From Pseudonocardiales bacterium (GTDB lineage Bacteria > Actinomycetota > Actinomycetes > Mycobacteriales > QHCD01), in NCBI GenBank assembly GCA_003244255.1, contig QHCD01000062.1, positions 1 through 48,481 on the forward strand: a DNA stretch of 48,481 nucleotides. Direction: 5' to 3'. Of the stretch, positions 1 to 10,413 are shown piece after piece (the first letter of the stretch is position 1; each line of letters opens with the position of its first letter). The position numbers were made by a program, and so were the translations under genes. The notes below the pieces were generated by a model that made no database searches, was not told the origin of the DNA, and was given only the letters and a program-made list of their open reading frames with translations.

Positions 1-2553
<2,553 letters not shown>

Positions 2554-2597
2554 GCCGCCTCCCTCTCGACCGCCACCCCCAAACCTACCGGCCCGCG

Positions 2598-2655
2598 CGA
2601 GATCCGGATTCACCACCGCGTCGGGCCGATCTTGCGGTGGTGAATCCGGATCTCG
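2598..2655. repeat. 58-bp palindrome, copy A
   Basis: Two perfect 22-bp inverted arms (2598-2619 and 2634-2655, beginning CGAGATCCGGATT and ending in the reverse complement) are separated by a 14-base loop. The same palindrome recurs at 3389-3446, on the other side of the endonuclease remnant. It lies at the 3' end of that remnant and 45 bp upstream of ppdK. It could fold as a terminator-like hairpin, but it lacks a T-run, and the second copy lies on the opposite side of the gene. A REP-type dispersed repeat is the more likely explanation. Confidence 0.85.
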
Positions 2656-3388
2656 GCGGCTCGCGGAGCATCGCGGCCAGCTGGGCAAGCAGGCGCGCGC
2701 TGCCCTGACGCAGATCCTCGCGGCCCACCCGCAGGATGCGCCAGCCGAGCGCCGACAGTGCGCCTGTATCGGGCGATGTCCCGATCGAACTGCTCGGCAG
2801 CGGCATGCTGGCGGCCCTCGTACTCGATGCCGATCCGCGCGTCGTCGTAACCGAGGTCGACGGTCGCCACCAGCTGACCCGAGCCGTCCAGGACGACGAG
2901 TTGCGGAACGGGAGCCGGCAGGCCGGAGCGCACGATGCGCACTCGAATGATCGATTCCGGAGCGGACGCTGCCCGTGGGTCCATCAACGTCGTCGCGAGG
3001 CGCGCGGTACGGACCCCGCGCCGGCCAGTCGCGGCGCGCTGGCGGGTGATGAACTCCGCGCTCGTCACCGCGCCACATCGCAGTGCCGCGTCAGCAACCG
3101 CAACGACCTGATCCAGCTCCAGCTCTGCGGCCAGGTCGAGGATGGTCCGGGCCGGTGCGGTGACTCGAAGGCCGTCCAGCTCGACGACGTCGTCGCCCGG
3201 AAGAGCGGCGCGATGTGCGGCGATCCCCAAGCGGGCCGGCAGCATCTCACCCGGCGGCACGGTCAGGACGACGTGCTGAGCGTGGCCGCCGAACACGGGG
3301 AGGCCGAGCAGGGTCACCGATCGCCGCGGCCGTCGGCGAACCGCAAGCCAATCTGTGGACAACGACGCCAGCCCGCCGCTGGCCTCGC
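2656..3388 (-). pseudogene. Degraded DUF559-type endonuclease-domain protein
   Basis: On the minus strand the reading frame shows the central AbiEi-like region (VTAPARTILDLAAEL) and a DUF559 nuclease-like core: PESIIRVRIVRSGLPAPVPQ, then DLGYDDARIGIEYEGRQH and FDRDIARYRR. The family's usual ending, LSALGWRILRVGREDLR, is present but in another frame. The break lies at about 2763-2770, and removing one base after ARYRR restores a continuous protein. The N-terminal winged-helix usual in the family is missing, because the frame upstream of about 3360 runs into palindrome B. The gene is therefore probably dead, or the break is a sequencing error. Family members are vsr-like single-strand endonuclease relatives whose cellular role is poorly known. 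Confidence 0.7.
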
Positions 3389-3446
3389 CGAGATCCGGAC
3401 TTACCACCGCGAGCGGCACCACAAGCGGTGGCAAATCCGGATCTCG
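3389..3446. repeat. 58-bp palindrome, copy B
   Basis: Inverted arms at 3389-3410 and 3425-3446 match copy A (2598-2655) in length and loop size (14 bases). The arms differ from each other at two positions, so this copy is slightly decayed. Together the two copies bracket an 849-bp unit (2598-3446) that contains only the endonuclease remnant. Confidence 0.83.
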
Positions 3447-3495
3447 GCGCGACTGACGCGGCGGGTCGAACCCGGCCACGCGAGCCCCCCGGACG

Positions 3496-4338
3496 TCAGC
3501 TGCCGAGGCGGCGGTACTTGCGCACGGACAGGGCGCCGAACACCAGGATCAGCCCCGCCGTCCACGCCACGGACTGGAGCACGAGCGACACGGTGCTCTG
3601 TCCGGCGAACAGGGCCTCGCGCACGGACGGCGAGATGTCACCGAGCACCAGCGATCGGACGGCGTTGATGATGACCGACACCGGCTGGTGGTCGGCGAAC
3701 CCCCGCAGCCAGCTCGGCATCGTCTGCGTCGGCACGAACGCGCTGCTGGCGAACGTCAGCGGGAACACCACCGGGAACGTCGCGGCGTTGACCGCCTCCA
3801 CCGAGCTCACCGACATGCCGACGAGGGCGAACACGAACGACGCCGAGAGCGCGAACAGCAGCAGCAACAGGATGCCGAGGATCAGTCCCGGAATCGACTG
3901 CGGCCGGAATCCGACCGCGACGCCGACGAGCACCAGGATCACGATCTGGATCAGGTTGTTCAGCGAGTCGGCGGTCACCCGGCCGGTGAGCACGGCGCTT
4001 CGCGCCATCGGCAGCGATCGGAGCCGGTTGATGAACCCCTTCTTGATGTCATCTGCCAGCGCGAATCCGGTCGTGCCGGCGGAGAAGATCGCGGTCTGCA
4101 CGGCGATGCCGGGTATCAGGTAGGTGACGTAGTCGAGCCCGTGCAGCCCGCCGATCGCTCCGCCGAAGACGTATCGGAACAGCAGCGTGAACATGATCGG
4201 CGAGATCAGGGTGAACATGACCTGGTCCGGCGCGCGCAGCAGCCGCAGCACGTTGCGCCGAGCCATCGCGAGCGCATCCCCTACGACATGGGTACCGCCG
4301 CGGCGGGCCAGTCGATCCCCCGCGCTGAGGGCCGTCAT
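3496..4338 (-). CDS. ABC-2 type transporter permease (DrrB-like)
   Basis: This 280-residue integral membrane protein is the permease half of a drug/antibiotic-type exporter. The N-terminal arm (about 1-30) is followed by about six hydrophobic spans, including VMFTLISPIMFTLLFRYVF and LILGILLLLLFALSASFVFAL, and the ABC-2 family region around LADDIKKGFINRLRSLPM. The ATG start at 4338 overlaps the stop of the upstream ATPase gene by four bases (ATGA), so the two are translationally coupled. A longer in-frame extension upstream overlaps the ATPase and is not credible. The substrate cannot be read from the sequence. Confidence 0.93.
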   Translation of the reverse strand: MTALSAGDRLARRGGTHVVGDALAMARRNVLRLLRAPDQVMFTLISPIMFTLLFRYVFGGAIGGLHGLDYVTYLIPGIAVQTAIFSAGTTGFALADDIKKGFINRLRSLPMARSAVLTGRVTADSLNNLIQIVILVLVGVAVGFRPQSIPGLILGILLLLLFALSASFVFALVGMSVSSVEAVNAATFPVVFPLTFASSAFVPTQTMPSWLRGFADHQPVSVIINAVRSLVLGDISPSVREALFAGQSTVSLVLQSVAWTAGLILVFGALSVRKYRRLGS

Positions 4339-5351
4339 CCCGATCTCCTTCCGCCGCGACGCTCGTCGGCGCCGGCCGCGATCTCCTCGTCCTGCCCGTC
4401 CTCGGCCCGGTGTCCGGTCAGTGAGAGGAAGACGTCGTCCAGGCTCGGCTCGCGTACCTGCAGGCCGGCCAGCACCAGACCGGACGCGTCGAGCGCGCGC
4501 ACGACCTCCGACAGCGCCGCTGGTCCGTCGGACGCGGTGAGCCGGACGACGACGCCGTCCCGGGCCGGATCGTGATCGCCGATGGACTTCAGTGCGCCGA
4601 TCGCCTGCTCCGCGGCGTCCTCGTCGGCCATCCGGGCCTCGACCACGGTCGAGCCGAGTTTGCTCTTCAACTCCGCCGACGTGCCCTCGGCTATCACGCG
4701 CCCGTGATCGACGACGCTGATGCGGTCGGCCAGCCGGTCGGCCTCCTCGAGGTACTGGGTGGTGAGCAGCAGGCTGGTGCCGTCGGCGACCAGATCCTCG
4801 ATCACCTTCCACAGGTCCACGCGCGAGCGCGGATCGAGCCCGGTCGTCGGTTCGTCGAGGAAGAGCACCGGCGGACGTGCCACCAGCGCCGCGGCGAGGT
4901 CGAGCCGGCGGCGCATGCCGCCGGAGTAGGTCTTCGCCAGCCGGCCGCCGGCGTCGGAGAGGCCGAAGTCCGAGAGCAGGGAACGCGTGCGCGCCCGCAC
5001 GTCCGATCGCGCGAGATGGTTCAGCCGGCCGACCAGCGCGAGGTTCTCCTCGCCGGTCAGGTTCTCGTCGATGGCGGCGAACTGACCGGCCAGGCCGATC
5101 TGATTGCGCACCCGCGCCGGGTGTTTCACGACGTCGACACCGACGACTTCCGCCCTGCCGGCGTCCGGCTTGAGCAGGGTGGTGAGGATGTTGACCGCCG
5201 TCGTCTTGCCGGCACCGTTCGGCCCGAGCAGGCCGAGCACGGTGCCCATCGGCACCTGCAGGGAGACGCCGTCGAGCGCTCGCACCTGCCCGTCGCCCTT
5301 GCCGAACGTCTTGACCAGACCGTCGGCCTCGACGGCGAGCGCTGCTGACAT
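4335..5351 (-). CDS. ABC transporter ATP-binding protein (DrrA-like)
   Basis: This 338-residue cytosolic ATPase energises the permease encoded directly downstream. Walker A is GPNGAGKTT (43-51), the ABC signature YSGGMRRR (142-149), and Walker B VLFLDEPTTGLD (162-173). The C-terminal 100 residues match the DrrA-type regulatory tail, with SLDDVFLSLTGH near the end. This composition is typical of daunorubicin-resistance-like exporters in actinobacteria, but the real substrate is unknown. It shares an ATGA overlap with the permease and is the first gene of the pair. No dedicated regulator gene lies beside it. Confidence 0.95.
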   Translation of the reverse strand: MSAALAVEADGLVKTFGKGDGQVRALDGVSLQVPMGTVLGLLGPNGAGKTTAVNILTTLLKPDAGRAEVVGVDVVKHPARVRNQIGLAGQFAAIDENLTGEENLALVGRLNHLARSDVRARTRSLLSDFGLSDAGGRLAKTYSGGMRRRLDLAAALVARPPVLFLDEPTTGLDPRSRVDLWKVIEDLVADGTSLLLTTQYLEEADRLADRISVVDHGRVIAEGTSAELKSKLGSTVVEARMADEDAAEQAIGALKSIGDHDPARDGVVVRLTASDGPAALSEVVRALDASGLVLAGLQVREPSLDDVFLSLTGHRAEDGQDEEIAAGADERRGGRRSG

Positions 5352-5406
5352 GCGACGACGGTATCGGTCCGATCCGACAGGCCGCTTCTCGATTCCCGCT
5401 CGGCGC

Positions 5407-6786
5407 TCAGCAGCCGACGAGCCGCGCGGCGAGATAGCCCTCGACGGCGTCGATGCCGATCCGCTGCTGGATCATCGAGTCCCGTTCGCGCACCGTGACG
5501 GCGTCGTCGGTCAGGGTGTCGAAGTCGATGGTCACGCAGAACGGCGTCCCGACCTCGTCCTGCCGCCGGTAGCGGCGGCCGATCGCGCCGGCGTCGTCGA
5601 AGTCGACATTCCAGTGCTTGCGCAACGCGGCGGCCAGATCGCGCGCCTTGGGTGAGAGGTCGGCGCTGCGCGAGAGCGGCAGCACCGCGGCCTTCACCGG
5701 CGCCAGCCGGGCGTCGAGGCGCATCACCACGCGCTTCTCCAGCTTGCCCTTGGCGTTCGGCGCCTCGTCTTCGGTGTGGGCCTCGAGCATGAACGCGAGC
5801 ATGGCCCGGTTGACCCCGAGTGCCGGCTCGACAACGTATGGCGTCCACCGCTCGCCGCTCTCCTGGTCGAAGTAGGACAGGTCGACGCCGGAGTGCTGGC
5901 TGTGGGTCGAGAGGTCGAAGTCGGTGCGGTTCGCGACCCCCTCGAGCTCGTCGAACTCCTTGTTGCCGAAGCCCCAGCGGTACTCGATGTCGACGGTGCG
6001 CTTGGAGTAGTGCGAGAGCTTCTCCTTCGGATGCTCGTACAGGGAGAGGTTGTCCCGAGCGATGCCGAGGTCGGTGAACCAGCGGACCCGCTCGTCGATC
6101 CAGTACTGGTGCCAGTGCTCGTCGGTACCGGGTTTGACGAAGAACTCCATCTCCATCTGCTCGAATTCTCGGGTCCGGAAGATGAAGTTGTTGGTCGTGA
6201 TCTCGTTGCGGAAGCTCTTGCCGATTTGGCCGATGCCGAACGGCGGCTTCTTGCGCGCGGCCGCCTGCACCAGCGCGTAGTCGACGAAGATGCCCTGCGC
6301 GGTTTCCGGGCGCAGGAAGGCGAGCCCCGCCTCGCCCTCGACCGGGCCGAGGTGGGTCGACAGCATGGTGTTGAACTGCCGCGCCTCGGTGAACGCGCCG
6401 CGGGTGCCGCAGTGCGGGCAGACGACGTCGGAGAGGCCGTTCTCCGGCGGCGACCCGTGCCTGGCCTCGTAGGCCTCCTCCAGGTGGTCGGCGCGGAACC
6501 GGCGGTGGCACGAGCGGCACTCGGTCAGCAGGTCGGTGAACTGCTCCACGTGCCCGGAAGCGACCCACACCTCGCGGGCGAGGATGACACTGGAATCCAG
6601 GCCGACGACGTCGTCGCGACCGGTGACCATGGTCTTCCACCACTGCCGCTTGATGTTCTCCTTGAGCTCGACGCCCAGCGGGCCGTAGTCATAGGACGAG
6701 CGCTGCCCGCCATAGATCTCGCTGCAGGGGAAGATGAATCCCCGGCGTTTGGACAGGTTGACGATCTGGTCGAGGCGGTTGACCAC
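5407..6786 (-). CDS. glyS: Glycyl-tRNA synthetase, single-subunit alpha2 type
   Basis: The enzyme charges tRNA-Gly with glycine. It is a 459-residue class II synthetase beginning [20 protein letters not shown], followed by the glycine-specific [17 protein letters not shown] zinc-binding-like insertion has two Cys pairs (CRSC and CPHC). Class II motif 2 lies around [20 protein letters not shown], and the anticodon-binding domain follows from about residue 355. The length matches the bacterial/eukaryotic-type alpha2 enzyme, not the alpha2beta2 form. The 131 bp upstream show no T-box-like structure that I can recognise. Confidence 0.97.
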   Translation of the reverse strand: MVNRLDQIVNLSKRRGFIFPCSEIYGGQRSSYDYGPLGVELKENIKRQWWKTMVTGRDDVVGLDSSVILAREVWVASGHVEQFTDLLTECRSCHRRFRADHLEEAYEARHGSPPENGLSDVVCPHCGTRGAFTEARQFNTMLSTHLGPVEGEAGLAFLRPETAQGIFVDYALVQAAARKKPPFGIGQIGKSFRNEITTNNFIFRTREFEQMEMEFFVKPGTDEHWHQYWIDERVRWFTDLGIARDNLSLYEHPKEKLSHYSKRTVDIEYRWGFGNKEFDELEGVANRTDFDLSTHSQHSGVDLSYFDQESGERWTPYVVEPALGVNRAMLAFMLEAHTEDEAPNAKGKLEKRVVMRLDARLAPVKAAVLPLSRSADLSPKARDLAAALRKHWNVDFDDAGAIGRRYRRQDEVGTPFCVTIDFDTLTDDAVTVRERDSMIQQRIGIDAVEGYLAARLVGC

Positions 6787-6917
6787 TGGTCACTCCATCC
6801 GGCTGGCGGTCGGCGGGTCGAGAGACGGCGAGCGTACCCGGACGCGAGCGAAGGCAACCCGATGACCCGGCGCACCGGCCGGGCCATCGGGCAGAGCTGC
6901 TGACTAGGTCGCCACGG

Positions 6918-7656
6918 CTAGTGCGCCGGGCAGTCCGGGATCGCCGTCGGCAGGCTGGACGGGCGCGGGATGCTGGTCGGCCAGCAGGCCGCGGCCCCGC
7001 CGCCGCCTCCGCCGCCGCTGCTGCGGCCGCTGGCACTCGGCACGGGCAACGGCGCGCTACCGCCGCCGCCGGAACCGGCGGATCCGCCGCTCGAATGGCC
7101 CGGAAGGCTCGCGGTCTGCTCGCTGATGTCGCACACCTTCCACTTGCCGCCGGACTTCCGCTCCCGCAGCGTCACCGAACCCGAGGTGTCCGACGTGCTG
7201 CCCGTGATCGTCACCTTCGTCGTGGCGCTGCTGCCAGTGGTCAAGGTGTCGCCGATCGAGTAGCTGACGATCTTGTCGTTGTCGCTGTTGGCGCCGATGG
7301 TCGAGTCTGAGCTGCTGATGCTGCTGTGCAGCGGATCGCAGGTGATTTTCAGCGCCTTGCTGGTGTCGTGCGCTTTCGCCGCGCTCATGAACGTCTTCGC
7401 CGCACCGGATGTCGACGACGTGTCGACGCCGCCGCCGCTGAACACGGTGAAGACGAGGACCAGGATGACGACGACGACCGCAGCCACTCCGCCGCCGATC
7501 AACCACGGCACCTTGCTCCTGCGCGGCGGCTGACCCGGCTGATACCCGTAGCCGTACGGCCCCGGCGGCGGATACTGACCCGGCGGCGGACCATACGGCG
7601 GCTGTCCCGGTGGCGGGCCGTAGGGCGGCTGGACGCCATGAGGCGGCTGTCCCGGC
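6918..7656 (-). pseudogene. Proline-rich single-pass membrane protein, 3' part (split by IS)
   Basis: This is the larger fragment of a gene whose first 79 bases lie at 10189-10267 on the far side of the insertion sequence. Removing the element and one copy of the 8-bp duplication restores an uninterrupted 810-base frame (269 residues): a PPYGPPPG-repeat cytosolic arm of about 70 residues, one membrane span (VPWLIGGGVAAVVVVILVLV), a DUF4878-like extracytoplasmic domain containing two Cys, and a Gly/Ser-rich tail. Such proteins are common in actinobacterial envelopes and have no firm function. As it stands the protein cannot be made from its own start, although the distal part remains open from within the IS end. 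Confidence 0.9.
7649..7656. repeat. Target-site duplication, left copy
   Basis: The 8-bp sequence GTCCCGGC directly abuts the left end of the insertion sequence and is repeated exactly at 10189-10196. Eight bases is the duplication length known for the IS1595 family. Confidence 0.93.
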
Positions 7657-7681
7657 GGCGTTGTGTGACTTGACAAACCCA
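7657..7681. repeat. Left terminal inverted repeat of the IS
   Basis: It is identical over 25 bp to the reverse complement of 10164-10188. It contains TTGACA (7670-7675), which serves as the -35 box of the transposase promoter. Confidence 0.95.
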
Positions 7682-7698
7682 CGGGGGACATAGATACT
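7670..7698 (+). promoter_or_regulatory. Transposase promoter with -35 in the IS end
   Basis: A consensus TTGACA (7670-7675) inside the inverted repeat is followed after 17 bp by GATACT (7693-7698). Initiation about seven bases downstream would coincide with the ATG at 7705, implying a leaderless mRNA. No Shine-Dalgarno sequence precedes that ATG, which agrees. Confidence 0.55.
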
Positions 7699-7704
7699 TG
7701 ATCC

Positions 7705-8710
7705 ATGGCCAAGCAGGACCTTTCTATCCCAGCCCTAGCAAACCGGATCGCAACGGAAGCCGATGCGTACCGACTACTGGAAGGCCTGCGGTGGGAGAAC
7801 GGCACCCCGGATGCCTGCCCGCAGTGCGGTGGCATCGGCCGCTGCTACTTCCTTCAGCCGAAGGACGGCAGCGAGGGCCGTAAGACACGGACGGGCGCGA
7901 ACTCGCAACGGCGGGTCTGGAAGTGCGGCCACTGCCGCAAGCAGTTCTCGGTGCTGAGCGGAACGATCTTCCACGGGACCAAGATCCCGGTCCGCACGTG
8001 GCTGTTCGTGGTGTTCGAGATGTGCGCCAGCAAGAACGGCGTCTCGGCACGGGAGATTGAGCGCAAGTACGACCTGACGGCCAAGTCGGCGTGGTTCATG
8101 CTGCACCGCATCCGTGAGGCCATGAAGCCCGGACAGCCGCTCGGTGACTTGCTCGCCGGCGCGGTGCAGGTCGATGAGACGTGGATCGGCGGCAACCCGA
8201 AGAACCGTCACCGCAACGACCCCCGTGAGCAGGCTCACCCCGAAGTCGCGCGGCATCGGCAGCTCGGACAAGCAGCCGGTCGTGTCACTCATTCACTACG
8301 AGACCCGCGCAGCACGGTCCCGCGTCGTACCCGGCGTGACCGCCAGCTCGCTCATGCCGGCGATCGCGAAGGTCATGGACCTCAAGCGGACGTGGCTGCA
8401 CACAGACGGCGGCGCGGCCTACAAGACGATCGCACCGCAGGTCGCCCAGCACGAGTCGGTCGATCACGACGCGGGCGAGTACGCGCGCGGCAACGTCTCA
8501 ACCAACCTTGCCGAGGGCTACTTTTCACAACTCAAGCGGTCGATCGACGGCACGCACCACCACGTCAGCACGGAGCACCTGCCGCGCTACCTCGCGCAGT
8601 TCGACTTCCTGTACTCGCACTGCCGCGACACCGACTCCGCGCGGATGCGCCGCCTGCTCGGGCAGGTCGACGGTCGTCGGCTGACGTACAAGCCGCTGAT
8701 GACGGACTAG
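7705..8710 (+). pseudogene. IS1595-family DDE transposase, frameshifted
   Basis: The first frame gives MAKQDLSIPALANRIATEAD, then a zinc ribbon (CPQCGG ... CGHCRKQFSV), a helix-turn-helix-like region and the first catalytic Asp in VQVDETWIGG. About 20 residues later the homology jumps to the next frame, which carries SSDKQPVVSLIHYE, the second Asp (HTDGGAAYK) and the terminal region STNLAEGYFSQLKRS with the G-HHHVS stretch typical of the family. The jump is at or near a run of five C at 8220-8224, and four C would restore one frame of about 334 codons. This is a homopolymer mutation, a sequencing error, or less likely a +1 frameshift used in translation. It ends at TAG 8708-8710, tail-to-tail with the first cargo gene. 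Confidence 0.9.
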
Positions 8711-8895
8711 CCCTCTGCGGGCCGTGTCCGGAGCAGCGCCCGGAGAGCGTCCTGGCCACTGAGGGGATACAGCGTGATCGGCGAGTCCGCCGGCCCGACC
8801 TCAGTCTCGTCGGCTGCACCTGAGGGCCGCGTGCCCCACTGGTGCTTGACGCGCCCCTCGCTGCCATAGGTCGCAGATTCGCTTGTGGTTCCCAT
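8707..8895 (-). CDS. Small cargo protein of the IS, unknown function (62 aa)
   Basis: The 62-residue protein beginning MGTTSESATYGSEGRVKHQW is preceded by AAGGAG at good spacing, which favours this ATG (8895) over the longer frame. It is hydrophilic, with no membrane span or Cys pair, and ends in LSGQDALRALLRTRPAEG. It is the last gene of the minus-strand cargo block, and its stop overlaps the transposase stop. I do not recognise a family. Confidence 0.6.
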   Translation of the reverse strand: MGTTSESATYGSEGRVKHQWGTRPSGAADETEVGPADSPITLYPLSGQDALRALLRTRPAEG

Positions 8896-8900
8896 GCGTG

Positions 8901-9302
8901 TCACTCCTTGGTAGCAGAGAACGGGGCACCGGCGACGGTAGCGCCGTCGACCTCCAGCACCCACTCATAGTCGCCCGGTGGATAGATGATCCCGTTGACC
9001 TTGGCCGCGAATGGCATGATTTGCTCTGCGCCTCGCTGCAGGCCCGGCGGCCGGCCGATCTCAAACTCATAACCAAACTGCGCGGGCTGTTGTTCTGGGA
9101 AGGGTTGCCCGTCGGCCGTGACCAGACGGCATGTAACAGCGACTCGTCGGTTGGTCTGGTCATATGGCACGTAGAGCAAGGTTGCGACGGCGCTACCGAT
9201 ACCGGGCGTGTCAGCGCGGGTTCGCGCCCACCCAACGCCTTGCGCGTACAGCTTGCCAGCGATGACCTCTGCCCAGTCGCACAGCAGTATTACGGCTCTC
9301 AT
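8901..9302 (-). CDS. DUF6941-like cargo protein (133 aa)
   Basis: The protein reads MRAVILLCDWAEVIAGKLYAQ and then a predicted beta-sandwich pattern: VTCRLVTADGQP, FEIGRPPGLQRG, IYPPGDYEWVLEVDG. This layout (N-terminal 'A..v..GKLY..G.GW', central GRPPGL, final YxWxLExDG) resembles what I know as DUF6941, whose function is undetermined. Its ATG overlaps the stop of the gene upstream (TGATG), so it is coupled to that gene. It has no signal peptide and no catalytic motif that I can see. Confidence 0.68.
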   Translation of the reverse strand: MRAVILLCDWAEVIAGKLYAQGVGWARTRADTPGIGSAVATLLYVPYDQTNRRVAVTCRLVTADGQPFPEQQPAQFGYEFEIGRPPGLQRGAEQIMPFAAKVNGIIYPPGDYEWVLEVDGATVAGAPFSATKE

Positions 9303-9637
9303 CAAGCAAAGGTTCCGACGGTCCCGCGAACGGTCGGCACATCGCTAGGAGCCGCCCAGAGGTCGTTCAGGATCGGCGTGCACGTTGCCCAATCCAATCT
9401 GACCCGGTATTGGCCGTCGGCCACTCGCTCAACGACTTCGGCCCAGAAGAGCGTGCGGTCCTCGTCGCTCTCTACCCGGACCATCGACCCCAGCCGATAC
9501 GGCATAGCCCCTGACATGCGAAAACGTCGTAGGCCGCCGTACTGGACCGTGAACTCGTCCGAGACTGAGATCGTGTCGCCGTCTTCCTCGACCTCGTTGA
9601 GGTCGATGATGAACACCGGCTCGTCGGGAAGTGTCAT
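9302..9637 (-). CDS. IS cargo protein of unknown function (111 aa)
   Basis: An acidic, beta-rich small protein begins MTLPDEPVFIIDLNEVEEDG and contains alternating hydrophobic strands (FTVQYGGLRRFRM, SMVRVESDEDRTLFWAEVVE, GQYRVRLDW). The pattern would suit a small beta-barrel, but I recognise no family. It sits in the middle of the minus-strand cargo operon, five bases after the gene upstream and overlapping the next one by three bases, so the three are probably co-expressed. Confidence 0.6.
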   Translation of the reverse strand: MTLPDEPVFIIDLNEVEEDGDTISVSDEFTVQYGGLRRFRMSGAMPYRLGSMVRVESDEDRTLFWAEVVERVADGQYRVRLDWATCTPILNDLWAAPSDVPTVRGTVGTFA

Positions 9638-9642
9638 ATCGC

Positions 9643-10044
9643 CTAGACCCTCGGTCCCTTGTATGCCGGGTTCGCCCGCAGCGGCCTCGCTGCAAGCACG
9701 GCCCGCAAGCTCGCCCAGTCATCGTCGGACGGTTCCGCCGAGAACAGGATCAGCCCAGACGGCCAGTCACAGCCAGGCTCCCGTACCACCCGGAAACCCG
9801 CAGATGTCAGCTCGTCGCTCTTCGCCTGCATCATTAGCTTGCTACCAAAGTGGCCGCGAACCGCGATCTCGTCGATTGATTTGTCCGGTTCCGTCGCCAC
9901 GCATATGCCCCAAGCGGCGTAGGCCCTGCGTACGGAGTGAAGATTCTTCCGGCGTGAAGACCCGGTGAGGTCGCCGCCACGGAGCACCCAGCTACCGTTC
10001 GGCACCGTCGCCCATCGGTCCTGCACACGACCCAAGTGTGGCAC
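9643..10044 (-). CDS. IS cargo protein of unknown function (133 aa)
   Basis: This is the promoter-proximal gene of the cargo block, 120 bp inside the right inverted repeat. It begins at GTG (10044) or at a later GTG, since no clear ribosome-binding site is visible. The sequence contains LTGSSRRKNLHSVRRAYAAW and ICVATEPDKSIDEIAVRGHF, and it ends in a region rich in Trp and Pro (WPSGLILFSAEPSDDDWASL). It shows no transmembrane span, signal peptide or known motif. The frame is clean and codon use is plausible, so it is probably real. Confidence 0.55.
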   Translation of the reverse strand: MPHLGRVQDRWATVPNGSWVLRGGDLTGSSRRKNLHSVRRAYAAWGICVATEPDKSIDEIAVRGHFGSKLMMQAKSDELTSAGFRVVREPGCDWPSGLILFSAEPSDDDWASLRAVLAARPLRANPAYKGPRV

Positions 10045-10163
10045 CGAAGGCCGGGCGAAGTCGATGATCCCGAAGAGTGACAGCGCGGCGACGCAATAAC
10101 ACTGTCGTAACTACACGGCTGTCAGACCAAGCGGCTCATGCCCAAACCATCCGATACCGGACC

Positions 10164-10188
10164 TGGGTTTGTCAAGTCACACAACGCC
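10164..10188. repeat. Right terminal inverted repeat of the IS
   Basis: This is a perfect reverse complement of 7657-7681. It carries the same TTGACA directed inward on the minus strand, toward the cargo genes, although no equally convincing -10 follows at 17 bp. Confidence 0.95.
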
Positions 10189-10267
10189 GTCCCGGCGGCG
10201 GGCCGTAGGGCGGCTGCCCCGGCTGCTGCGGGCCGTTCGGTCCCCAGCCGGGTGGCGGCGTCGTCAT
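10189..10267 (-). pseudogene. Proline-rich membrane protein, 5' part (split by IS)
   Basis: It encodes MTTPPPGWGPNGPQQPGQ and then PPYGPPPG before running into the IS end, where translation would stop after a few foreign residues (RRCVT). The ATG at 10267 follows an AAGGA site. Positions 10189-10196 are the right copy of the 8-bp target duplication. It belongs with the fragment at 6918-7656. Confidence 0.9.
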
Positions 10268-10413
10268 CGCAATCCTTCCGTTCGCGGCCGGATGTCACCC
10301 CGGCCGCGGTCCGTGGTCAACGGGTTGCGTCCCGATTGGGGGGCAGCTGATGAGCTTCGTCAGAGTAGAGGCTGAATCGGGAGCTGCGGTTCCGAATCGA
10401 GCGCATCGACCGC

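Larger units (their letters stand above)
7657..10188. mobile_element. IS1595-family insertion sequence with cargo genes (2,532 bp)
   Basis: Perfect 25-bp terminal inverted repeats (7657-7681 and 10164-10188, starting GGCGTTGTGTGAC) enclose one plus-strand transposase gene and four minus-strand cargo genes. It is flanked by an 8-bp direct duplication and interrupts a proline-rich membrane protein gene. Simple IS1595 elements are about 0.7-1.1 kb, so more than half of this one is cargo, which fits the cargo-carrying members known in this family. The perfect ends and duplication suggest recent movement, although the transposase frame is broken. The GC content of the cargo is visibly lower than that of the flanking host DNA. 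Confidence 0.95.

Noticed and set aside
7530..7650. Short direct repeats in the proline-rich gene (PPYGPPPG units) as a possible mobile repeat
   Set aside because: They encode an in-frame low-complexity protein segment and end exactly at the IS duplication, so no extra repeat element is needed.
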